A stretch of 64,000 nucleotides of DNA, taken from positions 62,001 to 126,000 of the forward strand of contig NZ_JACBJG010000011.1 in NCBI RefSeq assembly GCF_015910535.1, in the 5' to 3' direction. A program made the translations under genes and the position numbers. This DNA is from Saccharomonospora sp. NB11. GTDB lineage: Bacteria > Actinomycetota > Actinomycetes > Mycobacteriales > Pseudonocardiaceae. Shown here piece by piece: positions 28,412 through 36,573 of the stretch; position 1 is the stretch's first letter; the number at the start of each line of letters is the position of its first letter. The notes under the pieces are model-generated. The model made no database searches. It was not told where the DNA came from and saw only the letters and a list, made by a program, of their open reading frames with translations.

Positions 28412-29242
28412 GTGCGCCTGCGTCGCGTGCTGGCAGCCACGGATCTGTCGGTCGGAGCCGGACTGGCGGTGGAGCGAGCCGGTCGACTGGCCGCCGCACA
28501 CGGCGCCGACCTCACCGTGCTGAACGTCGTGCCCCCGTCCTTGGAGGCCGACCTCTCCAGCTTCGCCGCCGACGCGTTCGCCGACCACGTCACCACGCAC
28601 GCCGGCGACGCGGCCGAGCTCGTGCAGCGGCACGGGCCGGTGTCCGACACCGTCCTCGCGACGGCGGCTGATCGTTCGGTGGACCTGCTCGTGCTCGGCG
28701 CTCACGGCGCTCGCGGTCTCGCGGGCAATCTGACCGGTCCCACCACGGAGAATGTCGTGCGGGCGAGTCCGTGTCCGGTGCTGGTGGTCCGGACCCCGGT
28801 CACCGACTACCGCACCGTCGTGCTCGCCGTGGATCGCACCGAGGCCGCGAGGCGTGCTGCCGAGTTCGGCCTCGCCCTGACCCCCTCGGCCACTCACGTG
28901 CTCGCCCACGTGAGTGTCGTCATCGGCGAACAGTTGTTGCGCCTGCAGGGCCGCGACGAGGCCGACATCGAACGACTCCGTGAGGCCAGCACCGCGGAGA
29001 TCCGCCCCGAGATCGAAGAACTGGCCGCACGACTCACCCCGAGCCCGGACGCCGTGGTCGTCGGCTCCGGCGCGCCGCAGCGGGCGCTGCCGGAGCTGGT
29101 GTCGCACTACGGGGCCGAGCTCGTGGTGACCGGCAGCGGCTCCAGCACTCGGTTCGAGCGCGTGCTGCTGGGCAGCGTCGCACAGAGCGTGCTCCGGTAC
29201 GCGCCGGCCGACGTGCTCGTGGTTCGCGGTCGTTCGCGCTGA
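28412..29242 (+). CDS. Universal stress protein, two Usp domains
   Basis: 276 residues. Domain 1 (1-130) begins RRVLAATDLSVGAG and ends SPCPVLVVRTP; domain 2 (135-276) begins YRTVVLAVDRTEAAR and holds a G-x2-G-x9-G-S-like ATP loop (TGSGSSTRFERVLLGSVAQSV), ending ADVLVVRGRSR. Only the second domain shows the full nucleotide loop. Probable stress or dormancy role. GTG start 28412 with AGGTG upstream. Confidence 0.88.
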   Translation: MRLRRVLAATDLSVGAGLAVERAGRLAAAHGADLTVLNVVPPSLEADLSSFAADAFADHVTTHAGDAAELVQRHGPVSDTVLATAADRSVDLLVLGAHGARGLAGNLTGPTTENVVRASPCPVLVVRTPVTDYRTVVLAVDRTEAARRAAEFGLALTPSATHVLAHVSVVIGEQLLRLQGRDEADIERLREASTAEIRPEIEELAARLTPSPDAVVVGSGAPQRALPELVSHYGAELVVTGSGSSTRFERVLLGSVAQSVLRYAPADVLVVRGRSR

Positions 29243-29295
29243 GATCACACCGGCGGTTGTAGGCTCCCGCGCACGACGTACTTCTGGGGGTCATC

Positions 29296-30546
29296 GTGTT
29301 CGGCATTCTCCGTCCGTGCCAGCATCGGCTGTCGCCTGCTCTGCGCACCGAGTGGGTCGCGCACCTCTGTGGTCTGTGTCTGACGCTGCGCGATCAGCAC
29401 GGCCAGCTCGCGCGTGCCGCCACGAACTACGACGGCATCGTCGTGTCCGCGCTCGTGGAGGCGCAGTCCGACACCGAGTCGTCCCGACGCGTGGCGGGAC
29501 CGTGTCCGCTCCGCGGGATGCGCCGCGCCTCCGTCGCAGAGGGAGCGGGCAGCAGTCTCGCGGCGTCGGTCTCCCTCGTACTGGCGTCGGCGAAGGTGCG
29601 CGATCACGCCGACGACGGTGACGGTGTGCTCCGGCATCGGAGCCTGGCGACACTCGCTCGATCGGCAGCGGGTCGGTGGGCGGATCGGGGCGGTCGTACG
29701 GCGGCGCTCGTGCGGTTCGACGCGTCCGTGCTGACGACCGCGGTGGAGAGCCAGGCCGCGGTGGAAAGCGCGCTCGGGCCGGGCGACTCCGTGCTCGCGG
29801 CCACCGAACCCACCGAACTCGCGACGGCCGCCGCGTTCGCCCACACCGCCGTGCTCGCGGGCCGTCCCGAGAACGCCGAGCCGCTGCACGAGGTGGGCCG
29901 GTTTTTCGGTCGGGTGGCGCATCTGCTCGATGCGGTCGAGGACCTCGACGCCGATCGGGCGGCGGGGGTCTGGAATCCGCTCACCGCCACGAACACGTCA
30001 CTCGCGACGGCACGGCGCCTGTGCGACGACGCCGTGCGCGGAGTGCGGTGGGCGTTGCGGGACGTCACGTTGACCCGGCCTGCGCTCGTGCACGCGCTGC
30101 TGGTGCACGAACTGCGGCACGCAGTGCGACGGACGTTCGGACACGCGAGCGGACGCGACGGCCATGGCGGCCACGGCGGCCCAGGCGACCATGGCGACCA
30201 CCTGCCGTACGACGCCTCGGGCTCCGTCCCGCCGCCACCGCCGTTCGTCGGCACGGACGGCGACAAGGACTCCGTGCCTCCGCCTGCAGGGCCCGACGGG
30301 CCCACTCCGCCGCCGCACGACCACGTGTTCGTGAACGACGGGGACGGCGGCTGCTGTTGGGTGCCGAAGTTCCGGGTGCCGCCGCGCAGGCGCAACGTCG
30401 TCCTCGGGTGCGGTGTGGCCACCTACATGTGCTGCACCTGCCAGTTCTGCTGCCGCGACCCGTGGCCCGGACCGTGGAGCGGGCGTCCCCACGACGCTCT
30501 CGTCGACTGCTGTGACGGCTGCGACTGCTGCAATTGTTGCGACTGA
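29296..30546 (+). CDS. DUF5685-type protein with Cys-rich C-terminal tail
   Basis: 416 residues. N-terminal MFGILRPC...HLCGLCLTLR matches the CGLC motif of the DUF5685 family (C8, C25, C28). The helical middle (about 30-290) contains EPTELATAAAFAHTAVL and GRVAHLLDAVEDLDAD. Then a His/Gly/Pro-rich linker and a tail of about 66 residues with 15 Cys, ending DCCDGCDCCNCCD. No signal peptide. The tail looks like a metal-binding or multi-cluster site (inference). GTG 29296 is the start. Function unknown. Confidence 0.75.
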   Translation: MFGILRPCQHRLSPALRTEWVAHLCGLCLTLRDQHGQLARAATNYDGIVVSALVEAQSDTESSRRVAGPCPLRGMRRASVAEGAGSSLAASVSLVLASAKVRDHADDGDGVLRHRSLATLARSAAGRWADRGGRTAALVRFDASVLTTAVESQAAVESALGPGDSVLAATEPTELATAAAFAHTAVLAGRPENAEPLHEVGRFFGRVAHLLDAVEDLDADRAAGVWNPLTATNTSLATARRLCDDAVRGVRWALRDVTLTRPALVHALLVHELRHAVRRTFGHASGRDGHGGHGGPGDHGDHLPYDASGSVPPPPPFVGTDGDKDSVPPPAGPDGPTPPPHDHVFVNDGDGGCCWVPKFRVPPRRRNVVLGCGVATYMCCTCQFCCRDPWPGPWSGRPHDALVDCCDGCDCCNCCD

Positions 30547-30738
30547 CAAATTCGTCGCAGATTCCGAAAAACTGTTCGCGTTTTCTCTTCGCCATTCCCC
30601 GCATTCACCCGGACAGCAGTCTTGCGAGAGCACTCTCCGTACGGGTTACATCACAGAGAGGACACGCCACCGCCGTCGAGATCTGAGGGAGGTGTGCAGC
30701 TCAGCAAGGGCAGCTTCGAGGAACGTGGGGAGTGACCA

Positions 30739-31728
30739 ATGCCCATATTCGGGATCGACATCTCGCATCACCAGGGCAGCTTCGATGTCGAACGGGCGGC
30801 CAGGGAAGGCATCGACTTCTTCATCTTCAAGGCCACCGAGGGGAACGGCTTCACCGACTCGCGGTTCGCCGAGAACGTGGCGAAGGCGAAGAGGACGGGG
30901 AAGCCGTATGCGGCTTACCACTACCAGCGAAGCGGCATCAGCGCGGCGGCGCAGGTGGCCCACGTGAGCAAGGTGGTGCCCAAGGGGGTGCCTGTCATCC
31001 CCGACGTCGAGGCGAACAGCGGCAGTGTCTCGCTCACCCGCGACATCGTGAAACGGCTTCGCGCGGCCGGATACCCGGTTCCGTTGTTGTACTTGCCGCG
31101 GTGGTACTGGCAGCAGATCGGATCACCGTCGCTGACGGGTCTGCCGCCCTTGTGGTCGTCGCGTTACCCGGACAACAAGGTGGGTGACATCAAGGACGAG
31201 TACGCCGACGTGCCCGACCACTACTGGGACGGCTACGGCGGTCTGCGGGTCGCTGTACTCCAGTTCACGAGTTCGGCCAGGGTGGCCGGACGTTCCCCCA
31301 TCGACGGCAACGCCTACCGAGGCACGCTCGCTCAACTGCGTGCGCTGTTCAACGGAACAGGTGGGGGACCGTCGAAACCGCGTCAGGAGGACACCATGCC
31401 GCTCAAACTGAACGTGGGCAAGCACGCCCAGAGCTTCCAGATTCCCGAGGGGGCGTCGAAACTCGCGATCAACTGTCCCCACGGCGAGATGAAGATCAAG
31501 GCGCTGTACTTCGTGGGCGACCGGTACCCGGACGGCAAGGAGCCGGACGGTCTGCCCAAGTTCGACTTCCGGGGCAATCCGACTCCGGACGGGGGGAAGA
31601 CGATCCATCGGCTCCGGCCCTGGCGCGTGGCGATTCCCAAGGGCGCGACGAGTGGAGCGGTGTACTACGAGTACCCGAAGCCCGACAGTCGATACGAATA
31701 CTACGGGTCCCTGGACTTCATCTTCTGA
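30739..31728 (+). CDS. GH25 family lysozyme (muramidase) without signal peptide
   Basis: 329 residues. Residues 1-215 are GH25: FGIDISHHQG (D7), KATEGNGFTDSRF, the catalytic DVE (D89, E91) in VIPDVEANSG, and VLQFTSSARVAG. Residues 220-329 form an unrecognised beta-rich C-terminal domain (ALYFVGDRYPDGKEPDG, YYEYPKPDSRYEYYGSLDF). There is no N-terminal signal sequence, unusual for a wall hydrolase. Next genes downstream encode EspG and PE/PPE-like proteins. ATG 30739 follows GGGGAG. It could be a phage-derived lysin, but no phage genes are nearby. Confidence 0.87.
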   Translation: MPIFGIDISHHQGSFDVERAAREGIDFFIFKATEGNGFTDSRFAENVAKAKRTGKPYAAYHYQRSGISAAAQVAHVSKVVPKGVPVIPDVEANSGSVSLTRDIVKRLRAAGYPVPLLYLPRWYWQQIGSPSLTGLPPLWSSRYPDNKVGDIKDEYADVPDHYWDGYGGLRVAVLQFTSSARVAGRSPIDGNAYRGTLAQLRALFNGTGGGPSKPRQEDTMPLKLNVGKHAQSFQIPEGASKLAINCPHGEMKIKALYFVGDRYPDGKEPDGLPKFDFRGNPTPDGGKTIHRLRPWRVAIPKGATSGAVYYEYPKPDSRYEYYGSLDFIF

Positions 31729-31770
31729 ATCGCTCGGCGAGGTGTCGCCGGGGGGTGTCGGCACGGGGAA

Positions 31771-31800
31771 GGGCGCGACGACCGTCGGGTTGTCGCGCCC
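31771..31800 (+). terminator. Hairpin terminator after the GH25 gene
   Basis: 13-bp stem (31771-31783 with 31788-31800, one G-T pair) and 4-nt loop, 42 bp after the stop codon. It separates the lysozyme from the gap and the EspG cluster. Confidence 0.7.
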
Positions 31801-32428
31801 TTCGTCGTCGTGGTCGACTTCGGTTCTCCGATCATTTCCGATGGTCGTCGCCGTCGATTCTGACATCCCATCGAGAATTGATCTTTCGGTGTCAGGACCG
31901 GTCCCCGGTGGCTTTCGTGTGGAGGTCGAGGAATTGGCGTTCGGCGCCATCCGAGACGCGCTCGGAAAATGGTCGTGGAGATGCTTGCCGACGGGGTCGG
32001 TGAGGTGTGTGTGGCCTCGTGGGTGTGTGGCCGAAGTCGGGGGACGTCGTCAGGGCTGTTCGGGGGTGGCGCACCCGGCCACCGAACCTGAACGATTCGC
32101 GCGTTTCTTCGGCTCTGGCAACGAGATTGGCCCGTGGTTCGAAACTTTTTGGTCTACAGTGGATGATGTGCTCGGCGGGGCTCTCGGGCGTGCGCGATCG
32201 GCATGCGTCCGACGGTGGCGATCTTCGGCAGCGGCGGGTTGTGAAATGCCCGGATCCGGTCTGTCCGAACTCCGCGGGAATGTGGGGCAAGGCGCTCAGA
32301 TGAGCGTGAAGGGTGGGTGGGTATTGTGCGATTCGAGTGGGGTGTGATCAACTGATGGGCGTTCGCCGCGAAGCGGCGCTCGCTGATCCTCATCTCTCGA
32401 AGTTCCCAGAAGGGCGGCTTTCGGCACC
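31801..32428. other. Gene-free region of 628 bp before the EspG cluster
   Basis: No open frame here has coding character in either strand. The composition looks less GC-rich than the flanking genes. A TACAGT box at 32155-32160 is a possible -10, but no -35 was found. Most likely the long upstream regulatory region of the espG / PE-like / PPE-like cluster or the remains of lost genes. Confidence 0.4.
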
Positions 32429-33259
32429 GTGTCCGAAACCTTCGAATTCACGCTGGGCAGTGTGGAGGCCGACGTTGTCGGGCAGGCGCTCGGCGTGAGT
32501 GTCCGCCGCTTCCCGCTGAAGCTGCGCAACACCACCACCGATCCGGCGCGACAGATTCGTCTGGCGGCTCTCGTCGCGGAGCAACTCATGGAGCGCGGCC
32601 TGTCGACCAGTTCGGCGCTGCACCCCGGCGTGCGCACCGCGTTCGAATTGTTCGCCGACCAACGCGTGAGCGCGAGCATCAGCGGTGTCGACGGGTTCGG
32701 TGACGCCATCGCCGTCCTCGTGCTCACCGACGGGGCTCAGGCCGTCGGTGTCACCCAGAACGCGGGGAAGGACGAGTTGCTGTTCTCGCTCTTCTCCGAC
32801 GACGAGATCGTCGACGTGTTGGCGGGCGTCCTGCCGGACATGCCGCCCGCGTCCGGTTCCGAGGTCACGTTCCGCGCTCCCGTCGAGCACCACGCGACCG
32901 CCTGGGACGCCCGCAAGGCTGCCGAACGGGCCGAGGACGAGGAGGAGACCGACGCCTTCGGCAACCTCCAGGTCGCGGGTCACGTCGACGTTCCCCGGTC
33001 GGGTCGCCGTGGTTTCCGAGCCGGTGACGAGGAACGCCTACGGGAGGCCATGTCGGCGCGACGGCTCGGCGGTGGGCTGATCGAGGTGAGTGGCCGCGGT
33101 GGCAGTGGATCGCGCTCGTGGGGGTGGGTCGACACCGAGGAAGGGCGCTACCTCGTCCTGACGGAACGCGAGCGCGACGAACACGTCATCACCTACAAGC
33201 CGGCAAGCCGGGCCGCCGTCGCGGGATCCTTCCGTGACGCGCTCGCCCGGGCGTACTGA
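32429..33259 (+). CDS. EspG family ESX secretion chaperone
   Basis: 276 residues. EspG proteins bind PE-PPE dimers in the cytosol and hand them to type VII (ESX) secretion. Family features: FTLGSVEADVVGQALGV near the N-terminus, the long central sheet ISGVDGFGDAIAVLVLTDGAQAVGV, and C-terminal GGGLIEVSGRGG...GWVDTEEGRYL. The following two genes encode its presumed clients. GTG start 32429. No ESX core component (EccB, EccC, EccD, MycP) is in the window. Confidence 0.82.
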   Translation: MSETFEFTLGSVEADVVGQALGVSVRRFPLKLRNTTTDPARQIRLAALVAEQLMERGLSTSSALHPGVRTAFELFADQRVSASISGVDGFGDAIAVLVLTDGAQAVGVTQNAGKDELLFSLFSDDEIVDVLAGVLPDMPPASGSEVTFRAPVEHHATAWDARKAAERAEDEEETDAFGNLQVAGHVDVPRSGRRGFRAGDEERLREAMSARRLGGGLIEVSGRGGSGSRSWGWVDTEEGRYLVLTERERDEHVITYKPASRAAVAGSFRDALARAY

Positions 33260-33276
33260 GAAGCCTGGAGCGTGAG

Positions 33277-33681
33277 ATGGAGACCAACGACGACGCGGTG
33301 CCGCACTCGGTCACGATGGTGCAGACGCTGAGTGGCGTCCAACTGAAGAGGATGGCCGCCGGGCAGGGCTTCTCGGTGGACGACACCACCGGTGATCGCA
33401 TGATTCGGGCTCTGCAGGACATGGTCGACCTGCTGGAGGAACGCTGGTCGATGCTGGAGAAGCTCGCGACGAACCCGCCGCTGAGCCTCACGGCCACGGC
33501 GCAGTGGACCGCTCAGCGCACGGTGGCGACCGCGGCTGACGAGCACGGCCTGCTGACCCAGTTGCGGGTGGCGCGCGACGAACTGCCGCAGTACATCGAG
33601 GCGATCCGTGCGGCCAAGCGCGGGTACAGCGAGACCGAGGCGGCACACCAGAAGGCGATCGACGGTCTGTCGCCGTCCTGA
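33277..33681 (+). CDS. PE-like small helical type VII substrate
   Basis: 134 residues, almost wholly helical, no signal peptide. A Y-x3-E motif (Y117 to E121, YSETE) in the C-terminal part matches the YxxxD/E general type VII secretion signal. It sits between espG and the PPE-like gene, the position of PE in PE-PPE operons. Sequence identity to mycobacterial PE is not evident, so the call rests on architecture, motif and context. ATG 33277. Confidence 0.65.
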   Translation: METNDDAVPHSVTMVQTLSGVQLKRMAAGQGFSVDDTTGDRMIRALQDMVDLLEERWSMLEKLATNPPLSLTATAQWTAQRTVATAADEHGLLTQLRVARDELPQYIEAIRAAKRGYSETEAAHQKAIDGLSPS

Positions 33682-33715
33682 TCTCTGAACACCGACGAGA
33701 ACGAGGAGTACTCGC

Positions 33716-35629
33716 GTGTCCACTCCGGACGACAAGGTCCGCGCGGTGTCGGACCCCACGAGCCCCGAATACGATCCCAGCAGCTCCTACTACGACGTCA
33801 CCGCCGACTCGTCGTCCCGCTTCTACGTCGGCCCGGTCGGGGACAACGCCATGTCCGGCGACGAGCTCCGGAACGCGGCGACGTTCCTCGTCAACCACTT
33901 CACACCGTTCGGGAAGATCCCGGTGCTGAATGACATGCTCATTCAGGGGACCTACTCGAAAAGCCTGGCCTCCGACAGGGAGAAGTACAAGGACGGCCTC
34001 GAACTGAGGCCGAAGGACGAACCCCCGCGCACGCTGTGGGACAACGCCTCCCATGAGTACATGGTCGAGGTGCTGAACACGAACGCCGACTCGGCGGCGG
34101 TCGCCGAGACATCCGAGGAGTGGGTCCGGTTCGGCAACGAGCTGACGCTGCACCAGAAGGCGGTGGCCGAGGCCATCGAGGACAGCATGGGCGACTGGTC
34201 CGGTGAAGGTGGCGACGCCGCTCGCGAACACCTCGCCGAGGTCGCGCGGTGGCTGGGACGCACGGCGCAGGGGTCCGTGCTGACCGGGCGTCAGCAGCAG
34301 ATCCATTCGCAGACCCTGAACGAGACGCAGAAGCAGATGGCGGCGAATCCGCCGGTGGACTTCTCGGTGGAGAAGGCCAACGCTCAGCTTCTGAGCATCA
34401 CCGACCCCGTGCTGTACGGCCAATACCTGCCGGTGGTGCTGGCCAAGGCGGAGGAGCAGCGCGCGGCGCGTGACCAGGCGGCCAAGCTGATGAAGCAGTA
34501 CGACGCCACCATCGGCGAGGCCACCGACATGCCCTACTTCAACCCGCCGCCGAAGCTCGGCGGAGGAAGTGGGGGCGGCGGCGCGTCGTCCGGTGGTGGT
34601 GAGCCGTTGCGCCACATGATGTCGGTGCGCCGAGGAACGCGCTTGGAGACGACGGGCACGCGTGAGAACGCCGTGGCCCTCCCGAATGCGGGAGTCGATC
34701 CCACGGCCGTCGGTGTCGACCGCTCTGGTCTCGGCCCGGACGGGACACCGGTGTCGCCGTACGCGGCGGACGGCGGTGGTGTGAACCTCCCAGGCGGGCC
34801 GGGATACCAGGCTCCGGTGCCGCAGAGCCCGGACGTGGAGATTCCGGGTGGGCAGAACCCCGGCCAGCAGAACCCCGGCCAGCAGGTTCCTGGTTACTAC
34901 GGCCCCGGTGGTCCGGGAGGGACGCCGTACACGCCACCGAAGGTGGAGGTGCCCGACATCCCGACCGGCGGGCCCGGGTCCGTGGGGCAGACGTTCACGC
35001 CCGGGCAGATACCCGTGCCCGACTACCAGATTCCGAACTCCGGCACGACCCCGTCGACGATCACCGGCCCCTCGGCCTACGTCCCGCCGGACTTGCAGAC
35101 AGGGCCCTCTCGCGGTCCGATGCCGTCGGTGCCTCCGGTACCGAACGTCCCCGACTCATCGAACCCCCGATTCGGACCGAACATGCCGTTCCAGCCCGGA
35201 TCGATTCCGCCGATCGAATCGAATGCACGCCCAAGCACGACGAACTTGGGGGGCGGTGGCGTTCCGGTTGGCGGCATTCCCGGTGGCGGAATGCCGGGCG
35301 GCGGTGGTGCGGGTGGCGGCGCGGGCGGTGGCGCGCCGGGCGGTGCGCCCGGTGGTGGCGCCTCCTCGGGTGCGTCGGGACAGAACCCCGCCGCGGGGCG
35401 CGGCGTGGCCGACGCGGCAATGCGTGCCGCCCAGCAGGGGCAGGGTATGCGTGGAGGCGGCATGCCGATGGCCGCCGGTGGTATGCCCGCGGGTGGCGCC
35501 CGGCAGCAGGAGAGCGACAACGAACACCGCGTCGCGGGCTACCTCACCGACGAGGACGGGCTCTTCACGCCGGAGGAAGTCATCGCTCCGCCGGTGATCG
35601 GTGACTGGTCCAACAAGGACTGGAAGTAG
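33716..35629 (+). CDS. PPE-like protein with long Gly/Pro-rich region
   Basis: 637 residues. The N-terminal part (about 40-280) is helical, with W161-S-G163 (GDWSGEGG) as the WxG turn of PPE/WXG100 proteins. From about 285 to 600 it is a low-complexity Gly/Pro/Gln region (for instance NPGQQNPGQQ, many GGG runs), then a distinct conserved-looking C-terminus (GYLTDEDGLFTPEEV, VIGDWSNKDWK). Predicted partner of the gene before it, exported by an ESX system encoded elsewhere. GTG 33716. Confidence 0.75.
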   Translation: MSTPDDKVRAVSDPTSPEYDPSSSYYDVTADSSSRFYVGPVGDNAMSGDELRNAATFLVNHFTPFGKIPVLNDMLIQGTYSKSLASDREKYKDGLELRPKDEPPRTLWDNASHEYMVEVLNTNADSAAVAETSEEWVRFGNELTLHQKAVAEAIEDSMGDWSGEGGDAAREHLAEVARWLGRTAQGSVLTGRQQQIHSQTLNETQKQMAANPPVDFSVEKANAQLLSITDPVLYGQYLPVVLAKAEEQRAARDQAAKLMKQYDATIGEATDMPYFNPPPKLGGGSGGGGASSGGGEPLRHMMSVRRGTRLETTGTRENAVALPNAGVDPTAVGVDRSGLGPDGTPVSPYAADGGGVNLPGGPGYQAPVPQSPDVEIPGGQNPGQQNPGQQVPGYYGPGGPGGTPYTPPKVEVPDIPTGGPGSVGQTFTPGQIPVPDYQIPNSGTTPSTITGPSAYVPPDLQTGPSRGPMPSVPPVPNVPDSSNPRFGPNMPFQPGSIPPIESNARPSTTNLGGGGVPVGGIPGGGMPGGGGAGGGAGGGAPGGAPGGGASSGASGQNPAAGRGVADAAMRAAQQGQGMRGGGMPMAAGGMPAGGARQQESDNEHRVAGYLTDEDGLFTPEEVIAPPVIGDWSNKDWK

Positions 35630-35784
35630 CAAGGACGGCGGCGGACGCGGTCGGGCGGCTGTGATGGAGGTCGAACCACTTACCGAGAGCCCGGCCGCGT
35701 CACTCGTCGCCATCGTGACGGTTCGGACGTGCCGCGCCACTCCTGTGTTCTACGGGCGTGACTGACTGGCTGTCCGCAGCCGTG

Positions 35785-35952
35785 TCACGCCGGTGGGTCG
35801 ATGCCTTCCCGACGCCCCACGCCCTCACACCACGAGCAGGGGAGAGAGACGGTCGCCGTGTGCGGCACGCCTCCGAGGGTCGAGACCTTGGCTTCCGGCC
35901 GCCGGCCCTCGCCTCCGCAGGCGTGGCACAGCACCTCGATGTCGTCGATCAT
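35785..35952 (-). CDS. Small DnaJ-type zinc-finger protein
   Basis: 55 residues from ATG 35952 with GGAG 6 nt upstream. Two C-x2-C-x-G-x-G elements (CHACGGEG and CSWCEGVG) form one DnaJ-like zinc centre. N-terminal MIDDIEVL. No partner or function known. Longer upstream frames run into the tRNA and are rejected. Confidence 0.65.
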   Translation of the reverse strand: MIDDIEVLCHACGGEGRRPEAKVSTLGGVPHTATVSLPCSWCEGVGRREGIDPPA

Positions 35953-36056
35953 GTCCGCTCCGGCTCGGCTGTGTCGCCCCAGAGCCGACCGGCTCCGGCG
36001 ACGGCGTCGCGGGATCACCGGGGTCCGCCGACACGGGCGAGACGAGAAGTCTGACG

Positions 36057-36130
36057 TGGGCCCGGTGGGACTCGAACCCACACTGGCACGGACCTAAACC
36101 GTGTGCCTCTGCCAATTGGGCTACGGGCCC
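36057..36130 (-). tRNA. tRNA with anticodon UAG (Leu) but short variable loop
   Basis: 74 nt, minus strand. Acceptor GGGCCCG/CGGGCCC closes perfectly; the anticodon stem CACGG/CCGTG holds loop TTTAGGT with anticodon TAG (plus-strand 36094-36096); T arm GTGGG-TTCGAGT-CCCAC. The discriminator is A and CCA is not encoded. The variable loop is only 5 nt (CCAGT), whereas normal bacterial tRNA-Leu has a long variable arm. D arm GCCC ... GGC with an extra loop base. Confidence 0.85.
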
Positions 36131-36310
36131 GACACCGTGCAGCCTATCTCCTGGCCTCCGATCGTGAGGCACGCGGTTCGCCTGGTGCACCACGAATACT
36201 GCTTTTCCGTCCGCTCGCTCCCGTCCTCGGACGGTGTGGCCGGTGAGGCGCGAACACCAGCGGTGATCTACCGTGACAGCACTGCGAACAGTGCTTTTCA
36301 GGGAGGACAC

Positions 36311-36532
36311 GTGGCGCGCGACCCCGAGACGATCGAACGCGACATCGAGAAGGCCAGGGAAGCCCTCGCGGTGACCCTGGACCGGATCGGCGAGAAGGCG
36401 AACCCGAAACAGCTCGCCGACTCGGCACGGAGCACTGTCCAGGCCAAGGTCGACGAGCCGAAGGTGAAGTACCCGCTGATCGGTGCGGGTGTGCTGCTCG
36501 GCGTGTTGCTGCTGCGCAAGTTGCTGCGCTGA
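36311..36532 (+). CDS. DUF3618 family small membrane protein
   Basis: 73 residues. N-terminal ARDPETIERDIEKAREAL...TLDRIGEKANPKQL is the DUF3618 signature (IEREIE-x-TRE-type helix), followed by a C-terminal hydrophobic helix (GAGVLLGVLLLRKLLR). GTG 36311 follows GGGAGGA. Associated in actinobacteria with phage-shock and envelope-stress gene clusters; function unknown. Confidence 0.8.
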   Translation: MARDPETIERDIEKAREALAVTLDRIGEKANPKQLADSARSTVQAKVDEPKVKYPLIGAGVLLGVLLLRKLLR

Positions 36533-36543
36533 GCCGAGCGCGG

Positions 36544-36573
36544 GAGACGTCGCGGGGTGTTCCGCGGCGTCTC
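36544..36573. terminator. Bidirectional hairpin terminator
   Basis: 12-bp stem with one G-T pair (36544-36555 with 36562-36573) between the convergent DUF3618 gene and the next minus-strand gene, touching the latter's stop codon. Confidence 0.7.

Noticed and set aside
29296-30546. Cys-rich DUF5685 protein as a peptide natural-product precursor
   Set aside because: It is 416 residues with a large folded part, and no lanthipeptide, thioether or radical-SAM enzyme is encoded nearby.
31652-32347. Plus-strand frame spanning the gap before espG
   Set aside because: It starts inside the GH25 gene in another frame, crosses its terminator hairpin and has no domain-like composition.
30739-35629. Prophage remnant (lysozyme plus long repetitive protein)
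   Set aside because: No capsid, tail, terminase or integrase gene; neighbours fit a type VII cluster better.
36057-36130. tRNA gene as an integration site for a mobile element
   Set aside because: No integrase, direct repeat of the tRNA 3' end or mobile-element gene is seen on either side.
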